A stretch of DNA of 64,000 nucleotides from JAWKUK01 sp041398605 (lineage in GTDB: Bacteria; Planctomycetota; UBA1135; GCA-002686595), in contig JAWKUK010000021.1 in assembly GCA_041398605.1 (NCBI GenBank), positions 1 to 64,000 on the forward strand, written 5' to 3'. Made by a program: the position numbers and the translations under genes. Below, one piece after another: positions 7,652-16,580 of this stretch (the first letter of the stretch is position 1; every line of letters begins with the position of its first letter). The notes below the pieces were generated by a model, which ran no database searches, had not been told where the DNA came from, and saw only the letters and a program-made list of their open reading frames with translations.

Positions 7652-8928
7652 CGGATATCGTCTTCTACTTCCAGGTCCACCAGCCGTTCAGGCTGCGGCG
7701 TTACACCTGGCTCGACATCGGCGTCGACCACGACTACTTCGACGATCCTCTCAACCAGATGATCGTGGAGCGCGTCGCGGAGCGCTGCTACCTGCCGATG
7801 AACCGCGTGCTGCTCGAAGCGATCGAGCGCACGCAGGGGCGCTTTCGCTGCTCCTTCTCGATCTCCGGCACGGCGCTCGAGCAGTTCGAGCTTTGGGCGC
7901 CGGCCGTCCTCGAGAGCTTCCGCGCGCTCGCAGCGACGGGCGCGGTCGAGTTCCTGTGCGAGACGCGCCAACACTCGCTCGCGGCGCTCGAAGATCCGGA
8001 GGAGTTCCGCGCGCAGGTCGCGGACCAGCGCGCGCTCCTGAAGCGCCTCTTTGGCGTAGCGCCGACGAGCTTCCGGGACACGGAGCTGATCACGGACGAG
8101 AGCGTCGCGCGGCAAGTCGAGGCCCTCGGCTTCAACGTGCTGATGGGGGAAGGCGCCGATACGCTGCTGAACGGCCGCCCGGCGACGACCATGTATCGGC
8201 CGCGGGGGACGCAGGACCTGACGCTCCTCCTGCGCAGCTACAGCTACAGCGACGACATCGCGTTCCGCTTCTCGAACCGCTCGTGGGACGCCTACCCGCT
8301 GTTCGCCCCGACGTTTGTCGACTGGCTGATGCGGGTGCCCGAGGACGCGCCCTTCGTGGGCCTCTTCATGGACTACGAGACCTTCGGCGAGCACCAGTGG
8401 GCCGAGACAGGGATCTTCGACTTCATGCGGGCGCTGCCCGAGCTCGTCCTGGCGCGGAAGCGGTTCCGTTTTGCGACGCCGGCAGAGGCCGCTGAGAGCC
8501 GCTCCCCGCGGGTCGAGCTGGCCTACCCCCGGACCTATTCGTGGGCCGATGCCGAACGGGACCTGTCGGCCTGGCTCGGGAACCCCATGCAAAAGGCGGC
8601 CCAGCGCGCGCTGTACGACCTGGCCGCGGCCAGCCGAGCCGCCGGGGCCTCAGCGACCCCGGAGGGCGTCGCCCTGTACGAGGACTGGCGCAAGCTCTCG
8701 ACCTCGGACCACGTCTACTACATGGCCACCAAGTGGGCCTCGGACGGCGATGTCCATGAATACTTCAGTCCCTACGACTCTCCGCACGATGCGTTCATTC
8801 TGTTCATGAACGTGATCGAGGACCTGGCGAACCGCCTGCGCGGCTTCTCCGGGTCCACCTCCGCGCCCCGAGCGCCCTCTCCGCCCCACGGTAAGTCCGG
8901 CCCGACCGGCCCCTCCGCCCGCCCGTGA
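7648..8928 (+). CDS. GH57 family alpha-glucan-active enzyme
   Basis: Predicted 426-residue glycoside hydrolase family 57 protein (alpha-amylase or glucanotransferase class). The family's first motif HQP is at residues ~11-13 (FYFQVHQPFRLRRY). The likely nucleophile is Glu146 in FRDTELITDE, and the acid/base is Asp242 in LFMDYETFGEHQ. The last ~40 residues are a Pro/Ser/Gly tail outside the fold. There is no signal peptide, so it acts on intracellular glucan. The start is a 4-base ATGA overlap with the GT4 gene, and its end overlaps the GTG of the fusion enzyme. Because it sits inside a glycogen operon without an evident GH13 branching enzyme, a branching role is possible; substrate choice is unproven. 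Confidence 0.88.
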   Translation: MTDIVFYFQVHQPFRLRRYTWLDIGVDHDYFDDPLNQMIVERVAERCYLPMNRVLLEAIERTQGRFRCSFSISGTALEQFELWAPAVLESFRALAATGAVEFLCETRQHSLAALEDPEEFRAQVADQRALLKRLFGVAPTSFRDTELITDESVARQVEALGFNVLMGEGADTLLNGRPATTMYRPRGTQDLTLLLRSYSYSDDIAFRFSNRSWDAYPLFAPTFVDWLMRVPEDAPFVGLFMDYETFGEHQWAETGIFDFMRALPELVLARKRFRFATPAEAAESRSPRVELAYPRTYSWADAERDLSAWLGNPMQKAAQRALYDLAAASRAAGASATPEGVALYEDWRKLSTSDHVYYMATKWASDGDVHEYFSPYDSPHDAFILFMNVIEDLANRLRGFSGSTSAPRAPSPPHGKSGPTGPSARP

Positions 8929-11900
8929 GCTCAAATCCCGCACTGTTCGAGGTCTCGTTCGAAGTCTGCAACAAGGTCGGAGGCATCCACACGGTGCTCT
9001 CGACCAAGGCCAGCACGCTGGTCGAGCGGTACGGCGACGACTACATCTGCGTCGGCCCGTGGCTCCTGCGCGACGAGGAGCGCCAGCCGGTGCCGTTCCT
9101 CCCAGAGGGCGGCCCGGAGAGCCCGTTCGCGGACTTCGAGGCGTCGTGCCGCGACCTTGGATGTCCAGTCCGCGTCGGCCGGTGGGACATCCCGGGGCGG
9201 CCGCGGGTCGTGCTCGTCGACTTCTCCAACCAGTACGAGAAGAAGGACGGCGTCCTCGCGGGCCTTTGGGAGACCTACCGCGTCGACTCGCTGCAGGGCA
9301 CCTGGGACTACATCGAGCCGGTGCTGTTCGGAGACGCCGCGGGCAAGGTGATCCAGCGCTGGTGGGAAGAGTTCCACGCGCCGCACCACCGCCGCGCCGT
9401 GGCGCAATTCCACGAGTGGATGACCGCCGCTGGCCTGCTGCACCTCAAGCGGCACTGCCCGGGGATTGGGACGGTCTTCACGACCCATGCGACGATGCTC
9501 GGCCGCGCGCTCAGCTCGCTCGGACGCTCGCCCGAGGACGGCCTCGGTGACGACACCGTCGAGGAGCTCGCCACCGACAACGGCGTCGCGGCCAAGCACT
9601 CGCTCGAGGTCGCGACCGCGCGCGAGGCGGACGTGTTCACGACGGTCTCTGAGATCACCGCCGACGAAGCGGCGCTCGTGCTCGGGCGACGGGCCGCGCC
9701 CGTCTTGCCGAACGGCATCGACTTGGCCGTGGTCGACGCCCTCGCTGGCACGACCCCACGCGCGGACGTGCGGACGAAGCTCGCGCGCTTCGCCGGCGCG
9801 TTCCTCGGCGAAGAGGTCTCGGACGCGGCCTTCCTGGCCATCTCAGGCCGCTACGAGTTCCACAACAAGGGCATCGACCTGGCGCTCGACGCGCTGGCAG
9901 ACGTCGCGGCCGCCAAAGGGCGCCGCGTGGTCCTGTTCGTGCTCGTGCCCGCGGGCAATTCCGGGCCGCGCCCCGAGCTGCGCGACCGGCTCGCGCGCTC
10001 TGGCGAGCCGCACGACGGCCCGCTCGGCGTCGCGACGCACCAGCTCTTCAACGCCGCCGACGACGACGTCCAGAAGCGCTGCGCTGAGCTGCACCTCGAC
10101 AACTCACTTGGCTCTCGCGTCAAGGTCGTCCATGTCCCGGTCTATCTGGGCCCGCACGATGGCTTCCTCGACGAGCCGTATGAGGCGATCGCGCGCGCGA
10201 TGGACCTGACGCTGTTCCCGTCGTACTACGAGCCCTGGGGCTACACCCCGCAAGAGAGCCTCGCGCTCGGGGTCCCGACGATCTCCAGCGACTACGCCGG
10301 CTTCGGTCGCTGGGCCCGCAAGGAGGGCCTGAAGGCCGCCGACGGCGTCACGGTCATCTCCCGCGCCCGGCGCCAGTACGACGCCGCGCGCGCAGAGCTC
10401 GCCGGGACGATCGAAGCGTTCCTGCGCGAGGCGCCGGGGCGCGACGAGCTCGCTGAGGCGTGCCGGCGAACGGCGTCGCGGACGGCGTGGCGCGACCTGA
10501 TCACGAACTACGAGGCGGCCTTCAGCGCCGCGACCGACGCGATCCAGAAGCGTATGGAGGCCGGGGTGCCGCTGGTGCGCCGCGCCAAGCAGAAGCTGGT
10601 GGCCCGCGCCGAGAGCCGCGCGCCGCGCCTGACGCGCTTCGACGTGTCTGCGACCCTGCCCGATGAGCTCGCGCCGCTGGCGGAGGTCGCGCGCAACTAC
10701 GCATGGTGCTGGGACCCTGAAGGCCGCGACCTCTTCCGCGACTTGTCGCGCCACTCCTGGGACGCGGCCGGCCACAACCCGATCGTGTTCCTGCGCAATG
10801 TCTTTCGCCAAGACCTCGAAGCGAAGGCCAAGGACACGGCCTACGTCGCGCGCCTGGGCCGGGTCGTCGCGCGCCTCCGTCGCTACCTCGCCGAAGCGCC
10901 GGGGACCGGCCCCGGGAGCGGCGCAGGCGACGCTCCGATTCACCCTGGGCGCCCGGTCGCGTACTTCTCCGCGGAGTACGGCATCCACGAGTCGTTGCGC
11001 GTGTATTCGGGCGGCCTCGGCATCCTGTCGGGCGACCACCTGAAGTCCGCGAGCGACGTCGGGCTGCCGCTCGTCGCGGTCGGCCTGTATTACCGCAAGG
11101 GGTACATGCGCCAGCGCCTCACGGCCGACGGCGAGCAGCTCGCGCTCGACCTCGACAACGAGCCGCGCGACCTGCCGGTCGAGCCCGTGTTGGGGGCCAA
11201 CGGCGCGCCGCTCGAGGTGCGCCTCGCGCTGCCGGGGCGCGAGCTCGCCCTGCGCGCGTGGCGGGTCCCGGTGGGGCGCGTCTCGCTGTTCCTCCTGGAC
11301 GCGGACGTGCCGTCGAACCGCGACGAGGACCGCGAGATCACGCGCAACCTCTACGGCGGCGACGAGACGACTCGGATCAAGCAAGAGATCGTGCTCGGCC
11401 GCGGCGGCGCGCGGATGCTGGCCGCGATGGGCATCGAGCCCGCCTGCTGGCACATGAACGAGGGGCACGCCGCGTTCATGGCCCTCGAGCGCGTGAGCCG
11501 CCTCGTGCGCGACGAGAGCCTCACCTTCGAAGAGGCGCGCGAGATCGTCCGAGCGACGACCGCGTTCACGACCCACACGCCCGTGCCCGCTGGGCACGAT
11601 CGGTTCCACGAGAGCCTCGTGCGCACGTACTTCGCGGACGTCGCAGACTGGCTCGGCGTTCCGTGGGAGCGGTTCTGGGGCCTCGGCCAGCCGACGGAGG
11701 CCAAGGAGGACGAGCGCGCGCTCTTCAACATGACGTGCCTCGCGATGCAGTTCGCGAGCTATGTCAACGGCGTCGCGAAGATCCACGGAGAGGTCTCGAA
11801 GGGGCTCCTGCACTCGTCCTGGCCAGGCCTCCTCGAAGGCGAAGTCCCGATCAACTCGATCACCAACGGCGTGCACCTCCCGACGTGGATCCGCACCAGC

Positions 11901-13184
11901 GTCGCGGCGCTGGTCGGCGTCACCGATCGCCCGGTGCGCGGCGCCGACTTCGTCGAGCACGCCAAGAAGATCGACGTCGCGCGGCTCTGGGCGGTGCGCC
12001 ACGAGGCGAAGCTGGAGATGTTGCAGCAGCTCCGCGGCAACCTGAAGCGCTCGTTCGTCGAGCGTGACGACAGCCCCGTGCTCCTGGCGCGCATGCTCGA
12101 CGGCATCGACGAAGACGCCCTATGGATCGGCTTCGCGCGCCGCTTCGCGCCCTACAAGCGCGCGCACCTCTTGTTCTCCGACAAGGAGCGCCTGCGGCGC
12201 ATCCTCGAGAGCACGGGCCGCCCCGTGCGGATCGTCGTGTCGGGCAAGGCGCACCCGCGCGACGGCCGCGGCAAAGAGATCGTGCAAGAGATCGCGCGCC
12301 TCAGCCGCTCACCCGAGTTTGCGGGCCGCGTGTTCATCGCCGAGGACTACGACGTCGCGCTCGCGCGCGCCCTCGTGCAAGGCGTCGATGTGTGGCTCAA
12401 CACGCCGACGCGGCCGCTCGAAGCGAGCGGCACGTCAGGCATGAAGGCGGCGGCGAACGGCGGCCTGAACCTGTCGATCGGCGACGGCTGGTGGCCCGAG
12501 GGCTGGGACGGCGACAACGGCTGGATGATCGGCGACGGGCGCGTGTACCAGAACCAGGCCCTGCAAGACCAGCTCGACTCCGAGACGCTGTACCGCTTGC
12601 TCGAGGAAGAGGTCGTGCCGCTGTACTACGACCGCGACGCGGCCGGAGTCCCGCGCGGCTGGGCCGAGCGCTCACGGCACGCCCTCGAGACGCTGCCGAT
12701 GGTGTTCGACACCGATCGCATGGTGCTCGAGTACGCGCGCGAGGCCTACCGGCCGCTGGCGAAGGCCGGCGTCGAGGTCAGCGCCGACCGAGGCCGGGTG
12801 GCGCGCGAGCGCGCGGCCCGCAAGGCGCGCTTGCGCGAGCTCCTGCCGAAGGTCAAGGTCGTGGACGCGCGCTTGGGCGAGCTCGTCGACGTGAAGGTCG
12901 GCGACGCGGTCGTCGCGCACATCACCCTGGACCTCGGCCAGCTCGCGCGAGAGGACCTCGAGGTCGAGCTCGTGCTCGGCCACGAGAAGGGTGACGGCGA
13001 CCTCGTCGCGCCGAACCTCGTGCGCCTGCGGTGTACGGGCGGCCCCGACTCGGCCGCGATCTTCGAAGGGTCGCAGGTCGTCGATCGCTCGGGCGGCTAT
13101 GCGTACGGCCTGCGGATGCGCCCGTCTGCGCGCTTCGGGGATGCGTCGGACCTCCTGCGCGACATGGTGCGCTGGATCGGCTGA
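8925..13184 (+). CDS. Fusion of GT3 glycogen synthase and GT35 alpha-glucan phosphorylase
   Basis: One 1419-residue chain carrying opposed activities. Residues ~1-560 are a eukaryote-type GT3 glycogen synthase (FEVSFEVCNKVGGIHTVLST, YEFHNKGIDLALDALADV, PSYYEPWGYTPQESLALG). Residues ~570-1419 are a short-form (TIGR02094-like) alpha-glucan phosphorylase, beginning with LPDELAPLAEVARNYAWCWDP and continuing with YFSAEYGIHESLRVYSGGLG. The pyridoxal-phosphate lysine is in SGTSGMKAAANGG (K ~1173). I chose the GTG at 8925 because GTGA overlaps the GH57 stop and GT3 similarity begins within ten residues. The last ~120 residues look like the C-terminal beta domain of short phosphorylases. The fusion couples glucan synthesis and phosphorolysis in equal amounts. 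Similar fused proteins occur in Bacteroidota as far as I recall. Confidence 0.9.
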   Translation: MSSNPALFEVSFEVCNKVGGIHTVLSTKASTLVERYGDDYICVGPWLLRDEERQPVPFLPEGGPESPFADFEASCRDLGCPVRVGRWDIPGRPRVVLVDFSNQYEKKDGVLAGLWETYRVDSLQGTWDYIEPVLFGDAAGKVIQRWWEEFHAPHHRRAVAQFHEWMTAAGLLHLKRHCPGIGTVFTTHATMLGRALSSLGRSPEDGLGDDTVEELATDNGVAAKHSLEVATAREADVFTTVSEITADEAALVLGRRAAPVLPNGIDLAVVDALAGTTPRADVRTKLARFAGAFLGEEVSDAAFLAISGRYEFHNKGIDLALDALADVAAAKGRRVVLFVLVPAGNSGPRPELRDRLARSGEPHDGPLGVATHQLFNAADDDVQKRCAELHLDNSLGSRVKVVHVPVYLGPHDGFLDEPYEAIARAMDLTLFPSYYEPWGYTPQESLALGVPTISSDYAGFGRWARKEGLKAADGVTVISRARRQYDAARAELAGTIEAFLREAPGRDELAEACRRTASRTAWRDLITNYEAAFSAATDAIQKRMEAGVPLVRRAKQKLVARAESRAPRLTRFDVSATLPDELAPLAEVARNYAWCWDPEGRDLFRDLSRHSWDAAGHNPIVFLRNVFRQDLEAKAKDTAYVARLGRVVARLRRYLAEAPGTGPGSGAGDAPIHPGRPVAYFSAEYGIHESLRVYSGGLGILSGDHLKSASDVGLPLVAVGLYYRKGYMRQRLTADGEQLALDLDNEPRDLPVEPVLGANGAPLEVRLALPGRELALRAWRVPVGRVSLFLLDADVPSNRDEDREITRNLYGGDETTRIKQEIVLGRGGARMLAAMGIEPACWHMNEGHAAFMALERVSRLVRDESLTFEEAREIVRATTAFTTHTPVPAGHDRFHESLVRTYFADVADWLGVPWERFWGLGQPTEAKEDERALFNMTCLAMQFASYVNGVAKIHGEVSKGLLHSSWPGLLEGEVPINSITNGVHLPTWIRTSVAALVGVTDRPVRGADFVEHAKKIDVARLWAVRHEAKLEMLQQLRGNLKRSFVERDDSPVLLARMLDGIDEDALWIGFARRFAPYKRAHLLFSDKERLRRILESTGRPVRIVVSGKAHPRDGRGKEIVQEIARLSRSPEFAGRVFIAEDYDVALARALVQGVDVWLNTPTRPLEASGTSGMKAAANGGLNLSIGDGWWPEGWDGDNGWMIGDGRVYQNQALQDQLDSETLYRLLEEEVVPLYYDRDAAGVPRGWAERSRHALETLPMVFDTDRMVLEYAREAYRPLAKAGVEVSADRGRVARERAARKARLRELLPKVKVVDARLGELVDVKVGDAVVAHITLDLGQLAREDLEVELVLGHEKGDGDLVAPNLVRLRCTGGPDSAAIFEGSQVVDRSGGYAYGLRMRPSARFGDASDLLRDMVRWIG

Positions 13185-13203
13185 GCCGACCTTGGGGCCT
13201 CGT

Positions 13204-13231
13204 CCGGGGCGCCTGAATCCAGGCGCCCCGG
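13204..13231. terminator. Strong bidirectional terminator hairpin
   Basis: A 12-bp perfect stem (around GGGGCGCCTG paired with CAGGCGCCCC) has a 4-base AATC loop. It lies 20 bases after the fusion enzyme's stop, between it and the convergent PSD1 gene. No T-run follows. Confidence 0.7.
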
Positions 13232-13283
13232 CGCGGCTCCGCCAGCGGCACAATCCGCGGACGTATCAACGGTTAACGACGAA

Positions 13284-16200
13284 TCAACGGTTGAAGAGGA
13301 ACGCGGAGCTCGTCGCGAGGGCCCACGCCAGGTCCTGGGCGCCGCCGAGGCGCAGCCTCTGCTGCAGCCCCTCGTCCGAGGCGGCGAAGTGGCGGAAGAG
13401 GGCGGCCTCCTGCTCCGCCGAGCGCTCGCCGCTCGGCGTCGCGAGCGCGGCCGCCACCAGCTCGGGCAGCGCGCGATAGCGCACCTCGGCCGTCGAGTCC
13501 GTGACCGACACGCGGACACGCCCCAGGGTATGGGTCGCGCCGTACCCCTGCTCGAGCCGGAGCACGAGCAGCGTGCCGCCGGGCGCCAGCGTCAGGTCCT
13601 CGACGTCGAACCAGGCTGCGTGCCCCTGGCCGAGCGCCCCGGAGACGGCCCAGCCGGCGCCATCGGCCCTCAGCGCCCCTGAGACATCGAAGCCGTCCTG
13701 TGAGTAGTCCGCGCTCGCCCCGATCAGCTTGACAGGGACCACAGCGCTCGGGTCGGCCACCGACACGGCGGTGACCGTGACGCGCTGCAGGACGAAGTTG
13801 CCGTTCTTGGCGCGCCCGGGCCCGCCAGCGGGCAAGGCTGGGTCGGCCAGCGCCTCGAGGCGCAGCCCGGTCAAGCGCGCCTTGTCCGTAAACGCGACGA
13901 GGGTCGTGACGTCGCGCTCGGGCTCTGCGCCGCCGATCAGCACCGACCCGTCCGCGAGCGCCTCAAACGTCGCGCCGCCCTCGGACACCCGCGTCGTCAG
14001 CGCCAGCGGCGTCCAGGCTGGAGGCGCAAGCTGGGCTTCGAACGCGCTGCGCTTCGGCGCGAGCGCGGCGCGATCCTCGGGGCGCAGCGCCGCCAGGTTC
14101 GCGAGGTCCCCCGTGTCGAAGAGGGGCGTGAACTCCGCTAGCTCCTCCGCGGTCGGCGGCCGACACAAGAACGCCATGTAGAGCTCCGAGACGATCTTCA
14201 CCGGGTCGCGTTCGGTCGCGACGAGGCTTGAGATCGAGTTCTCCGGGTCTTCGATCGCCTCGGCGAGCGTGGGGCCGTTGACGAGGTTCAATGCCTGACC
14301 GAGCGATGTCCCGGCGCTCCGCTCGCACTCGCAGACGCTCTCGCGCGGCGGTCGCCCGAAGAGGCCGAGGAAGCCGTCGCGCGCCTCGCCCGCCGCGCGC
14401 CCGCCCGCGTCCACGAGGTCGCGCGCGCGGGTGCCGCGGCGCACGCCCGTGAGCCGCGGCCGGGAACCCGTCGCTTGATGCAGCGCGTCATAGAGCGTCT
14501 CGGCCGGGAGCCGCCTCGGGAGCGCGTGTGAGAAGTGCACCTCGTCATCGGCGTTCCACTCGTTCGGGCGCACCGACTGCTGATACACCCGCGAGCGGCA
14601 GATGGTGCGCATGAGCGCGCGCGTGTCGAAGTCGCTCGCAAGGAACTCCTCCGTCAACCGTTGCAAGAGCTCCGGGTTGCTCGCCGGGTTCCCCGCGCGC
14701 AAGTCGTCGACTGGCTCGATCAAGCCGATGCCCAGGAAGTAGCTCCAAACTCGATTCGCGTAGCTCAGCGCGAAGTAGGGGTTCGTCGGCGCGGTGAGCC
14801 AATCTGCGAGCTGCGCGCGCAGCGGCAGGCTGGCGTCCGGGAGCGCTGCGTGCGTATAGGGGAACTGCGCGAGGTAGCGCCGCCCATCGGGGTCGGACAC
14901 GTCACGCGGGAGCGCGTCGTCGTCCGAGATGAGCTCTTCGAACGCCGGCGCGGCCTCACCGGCCTTCATCACTTCGCTCGAGGCCATCTTTGCCGCGCCG
15001 GGAGCGTCCTCACGGCGCACTTGCGAGAACCATGCCGCGGTCTGCCAGTGCTGCTCCTGCGTCCAGCGCTCAAAGGGATGGTCGTGGCACTTGTTGCAGT
15101 TGAAACGAATCCCGAGGAAGAGCTGCGTGGTGCTCTCGACGGCCGCGTCCGGGTCACGCAGGACCTTGAAGTACGCCGCGGGCGGGTTCTTGAGCGTCGA
15201 CCCTGTCGCAGTCAGCAGCTCGCGCACGAAGCGGTCATAGGGCATGTTGCTCGCGACCGCGCCACGCAGCCATCCGTGCACGGCCGCGGCGCCCTCGTCA
15301 CCGAGGAACTTGCTGTTCACCTGCAAGAGGTCCGCCCAACGGTTCGCCCAATGCTCGACGAACTCGGGGCCGCCGATCAAGCGGTCGATCAGCTCCTCGC
15401 GCTTCAAGCGGCTCGGGCGTTGGTCCAGCAAGAACGCCTCGGTGGCGCGGCGCGACGGCGGCAGCCCCGTGAGGTCGAGGTGGAGGCGGCGCACGAACTC
15501 GGCGTCGGTGCACAGCTCGCTCGGGAGCGCGCGGATGCGCTGCAGGTCGGCGTCGACGAGCTCGTCGATGTAATTGTGCTGCGGCGCGGCGCGCCAAGCG
15601 AAGCCGCTGCGATCGCCCATGACAAAGAGGCGCGTAGCTGCGTAGCGCCCCTCGTAACGCGCAAGCACCGGCGCGTCGCCGCGGCGCAGGGTCTCCACCA
15701 GGCCGCCGGGCTGCGCATGGGCGACATCGATGTTGCCGCTCTCGACAAACGCTTGCGCGGTCACGTCGCGCACACGGCCGTCGGTGTAGTGCGCGAGGAC
15801 CGCGAACTGCTGGCTCATGCCCGGCTCGGGGATGGTCGGGTCCGCCGGGATCAGCTCGATGCGCGCGACACGCGGCGTATCCAGCTCGAGCCGCGCACCG
15901 TCGCGCACCCACGCGCGTAGGACCGCGTAGTCGACGCTATCCGGCGCAACGAGCTGCCCGCCTTCATGGGGCACCGCGCCAGTCGGCTTCTGCAGGAAGA
16001 GGCTCGAGTCGGGGGCCGAGCGATTGAAGCGCCGGCCGGCCAGGTCGTCCGTCAATGCGTCGTGGTCGAACGCGGGGTCGTAGCCCCGGAGCGACAGCTT
16101 GAAGCCGTTCTTGCCCTTGGCCGAGCCGTGGCACGTCCCGGCGTTGCACCCGCTGCGGCTGAGGATCGGCAGCACGTCTTCGATGAAGCTCGGGACCAGC

Positions 16201-16580
16201 GGCGCCGCGACACCGGTGACCCGCACCGAAACCTCGACGCTGTGCTCCCCGACGGCGAGCTGCAGGGCGCCCTGGCCGTCTTGCTGGGGCCGCATCAGGC
16301 CGCCCGGCGAGAGGGCCAGCTCGGGACAGGGGGCCATCGGCACAGCGACGCGGGTCAGGTCGACGCGCAGACCGTCACGCCGCACCCCGGTGACCAGGAG
16401 CTGCGCGCTGTCGCTCGCGCGATCGAAGGTCACTTGGGTCGGGAAGACCTCCAAGCGCAGGACGTCGTCCGGGCGCCCGGGTTCACGGTCGAGCGCGCGC
16501 GCAAGGACGCTCAGGACGCACAGTAAGGAGGCCGTCGCAATACGCGCTCGGAGCGGACGTTGGGTCATGGGGGCGATCAT
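13284..16580 (-). CDS. PSD1/DUF1549-DUF1553 planctomycete c-type-cytochrome-like protein
   Basis: Predicted 1098-residue exported protein of the DUF1549/DUF1553 family that is massively expanded in Planctomycetota. The N-terminus has a hydrophobic signal (ARIATASLLCVLSVLARA). A haem-binding CxxCH-like motif follows at GCNAGTCHGSAKGKNG, then an Ig-like/BIG2 stretch (ELIPADPTIPEPGMSQQFAVLAHYTDGRVRDVTA is split over strands). DUF1549 carries a second CxxCH in FNCNKCHDHPFERW. DUF1553 follows (YANRVWSYFLGIGLIEPVDD, FDTRALMRTICRSRVYQQS). The ATG at 16580 makes an ATGA overlap with the upstream WD40 gene stop; a second ATG four codons in is possible. The function of the family is not established; association with polysaccharide degradation is often proposed. 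Confidence 0.88.
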   Translation of the reverse strand: MIAPMTQRPLRARIATASLLCVLSVLARALDREPGRPDDVLRLEVFPTQVTFDRASDSAQLLVTGVRRDGLRVDLTRVAVPMAPCPELALSPGGLMRPQQDGQGALQLAVGEHSVEVSVRVTGVAAPLVPSFIEDVLPILSRSGCNAGTCHGSAKGKNGFKLSLRGYDPAFDHDALTDDLAGRRFNRSAPDSSLFLQKPTGAVPHEGGQLVAPDSVDYAVLRAWVRDGARLELDTPRVARIELIPADPTIPEPGMSQQFAVLAHYTDGRVRDVTAQAFVESGNIDVAHAQPGGLVETLRRGDAPVLARYEGRYAATRLFVMGDRSGFAWRAAPQHNYIDELVDADLQRIRALPSELCTDAEFVRRLHLDLTGLPPSRRATEAFLLDQRPSRLKREELIDRLIGGPEFVEHWANRWADLLQVNSKFLGDEGAAAVHGWLRGAVASNMPYDRFVRELLTATGSTLKNPPAAYFKVLRDPDAAVESTTQLFLGIRFNCNKCHDHPFERWTQEQHWQTAAWFSQVRREDAPGAAKMASSEVMKAGEAAPAFEELISDDDALPRDVSDPDGRRYLAQFPYTHAALPDASLPLRAQLADWLTAPTNPYFALSYANRVWSYFLGIGLIEPVDDLRAGNPASNPELLQRLTEEFLASDFDTRALMRTICRSRVYQQSVRPNEWNADDEVHFSHALPRRLPAETLYDALHQATGSRPRLTGVRRGTRARDLVDAGGRAAGEARDGFLGLFGRPPRESVCECERSAGTSLGQALNLVNGPTLAEAIEDPENSISSLVATERDPVKIVSELYMAFLCRPPTAEELAEFTPLFDTGDLANLAALRPEDRAALAPKRSAFEAQLAPPAWTPLALTTRVSEGGATFEALADGSVLIGGAEPERDVTTLVAFTDKARLTGLRLEALADPALPAGGPGRAKNGNFVLQRVTVTAVSVADPSAVVPVKLIGASADYSQDGFDVSGALRADGAGWAVSGALGQGHAAWFDVEDLTLAPGGTLLVLRLEQGYGATHTLGRVRVSVTDSTAEVRYRALPELVAAALATPSGERSAEQEAALFRHFAASDEGLQQRLRLGGAQDLAWALATSSAFLFNR

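Noticed and set aside
10104..12002. Very long antisense open frames opposite glycogen, propeller and helicase genes
   Set aside because: They mirror the high-GC codon bias of the real genes, give Arg/Ala/Asp-rich proteins without domains, and lie fully inside well-supported genes.
13185..13283. Inverted repeat as a mobile-element end
   Set aside because: It sits between convergent genes, has no direct-repeat flank or transposase, and is explained as a terminator.
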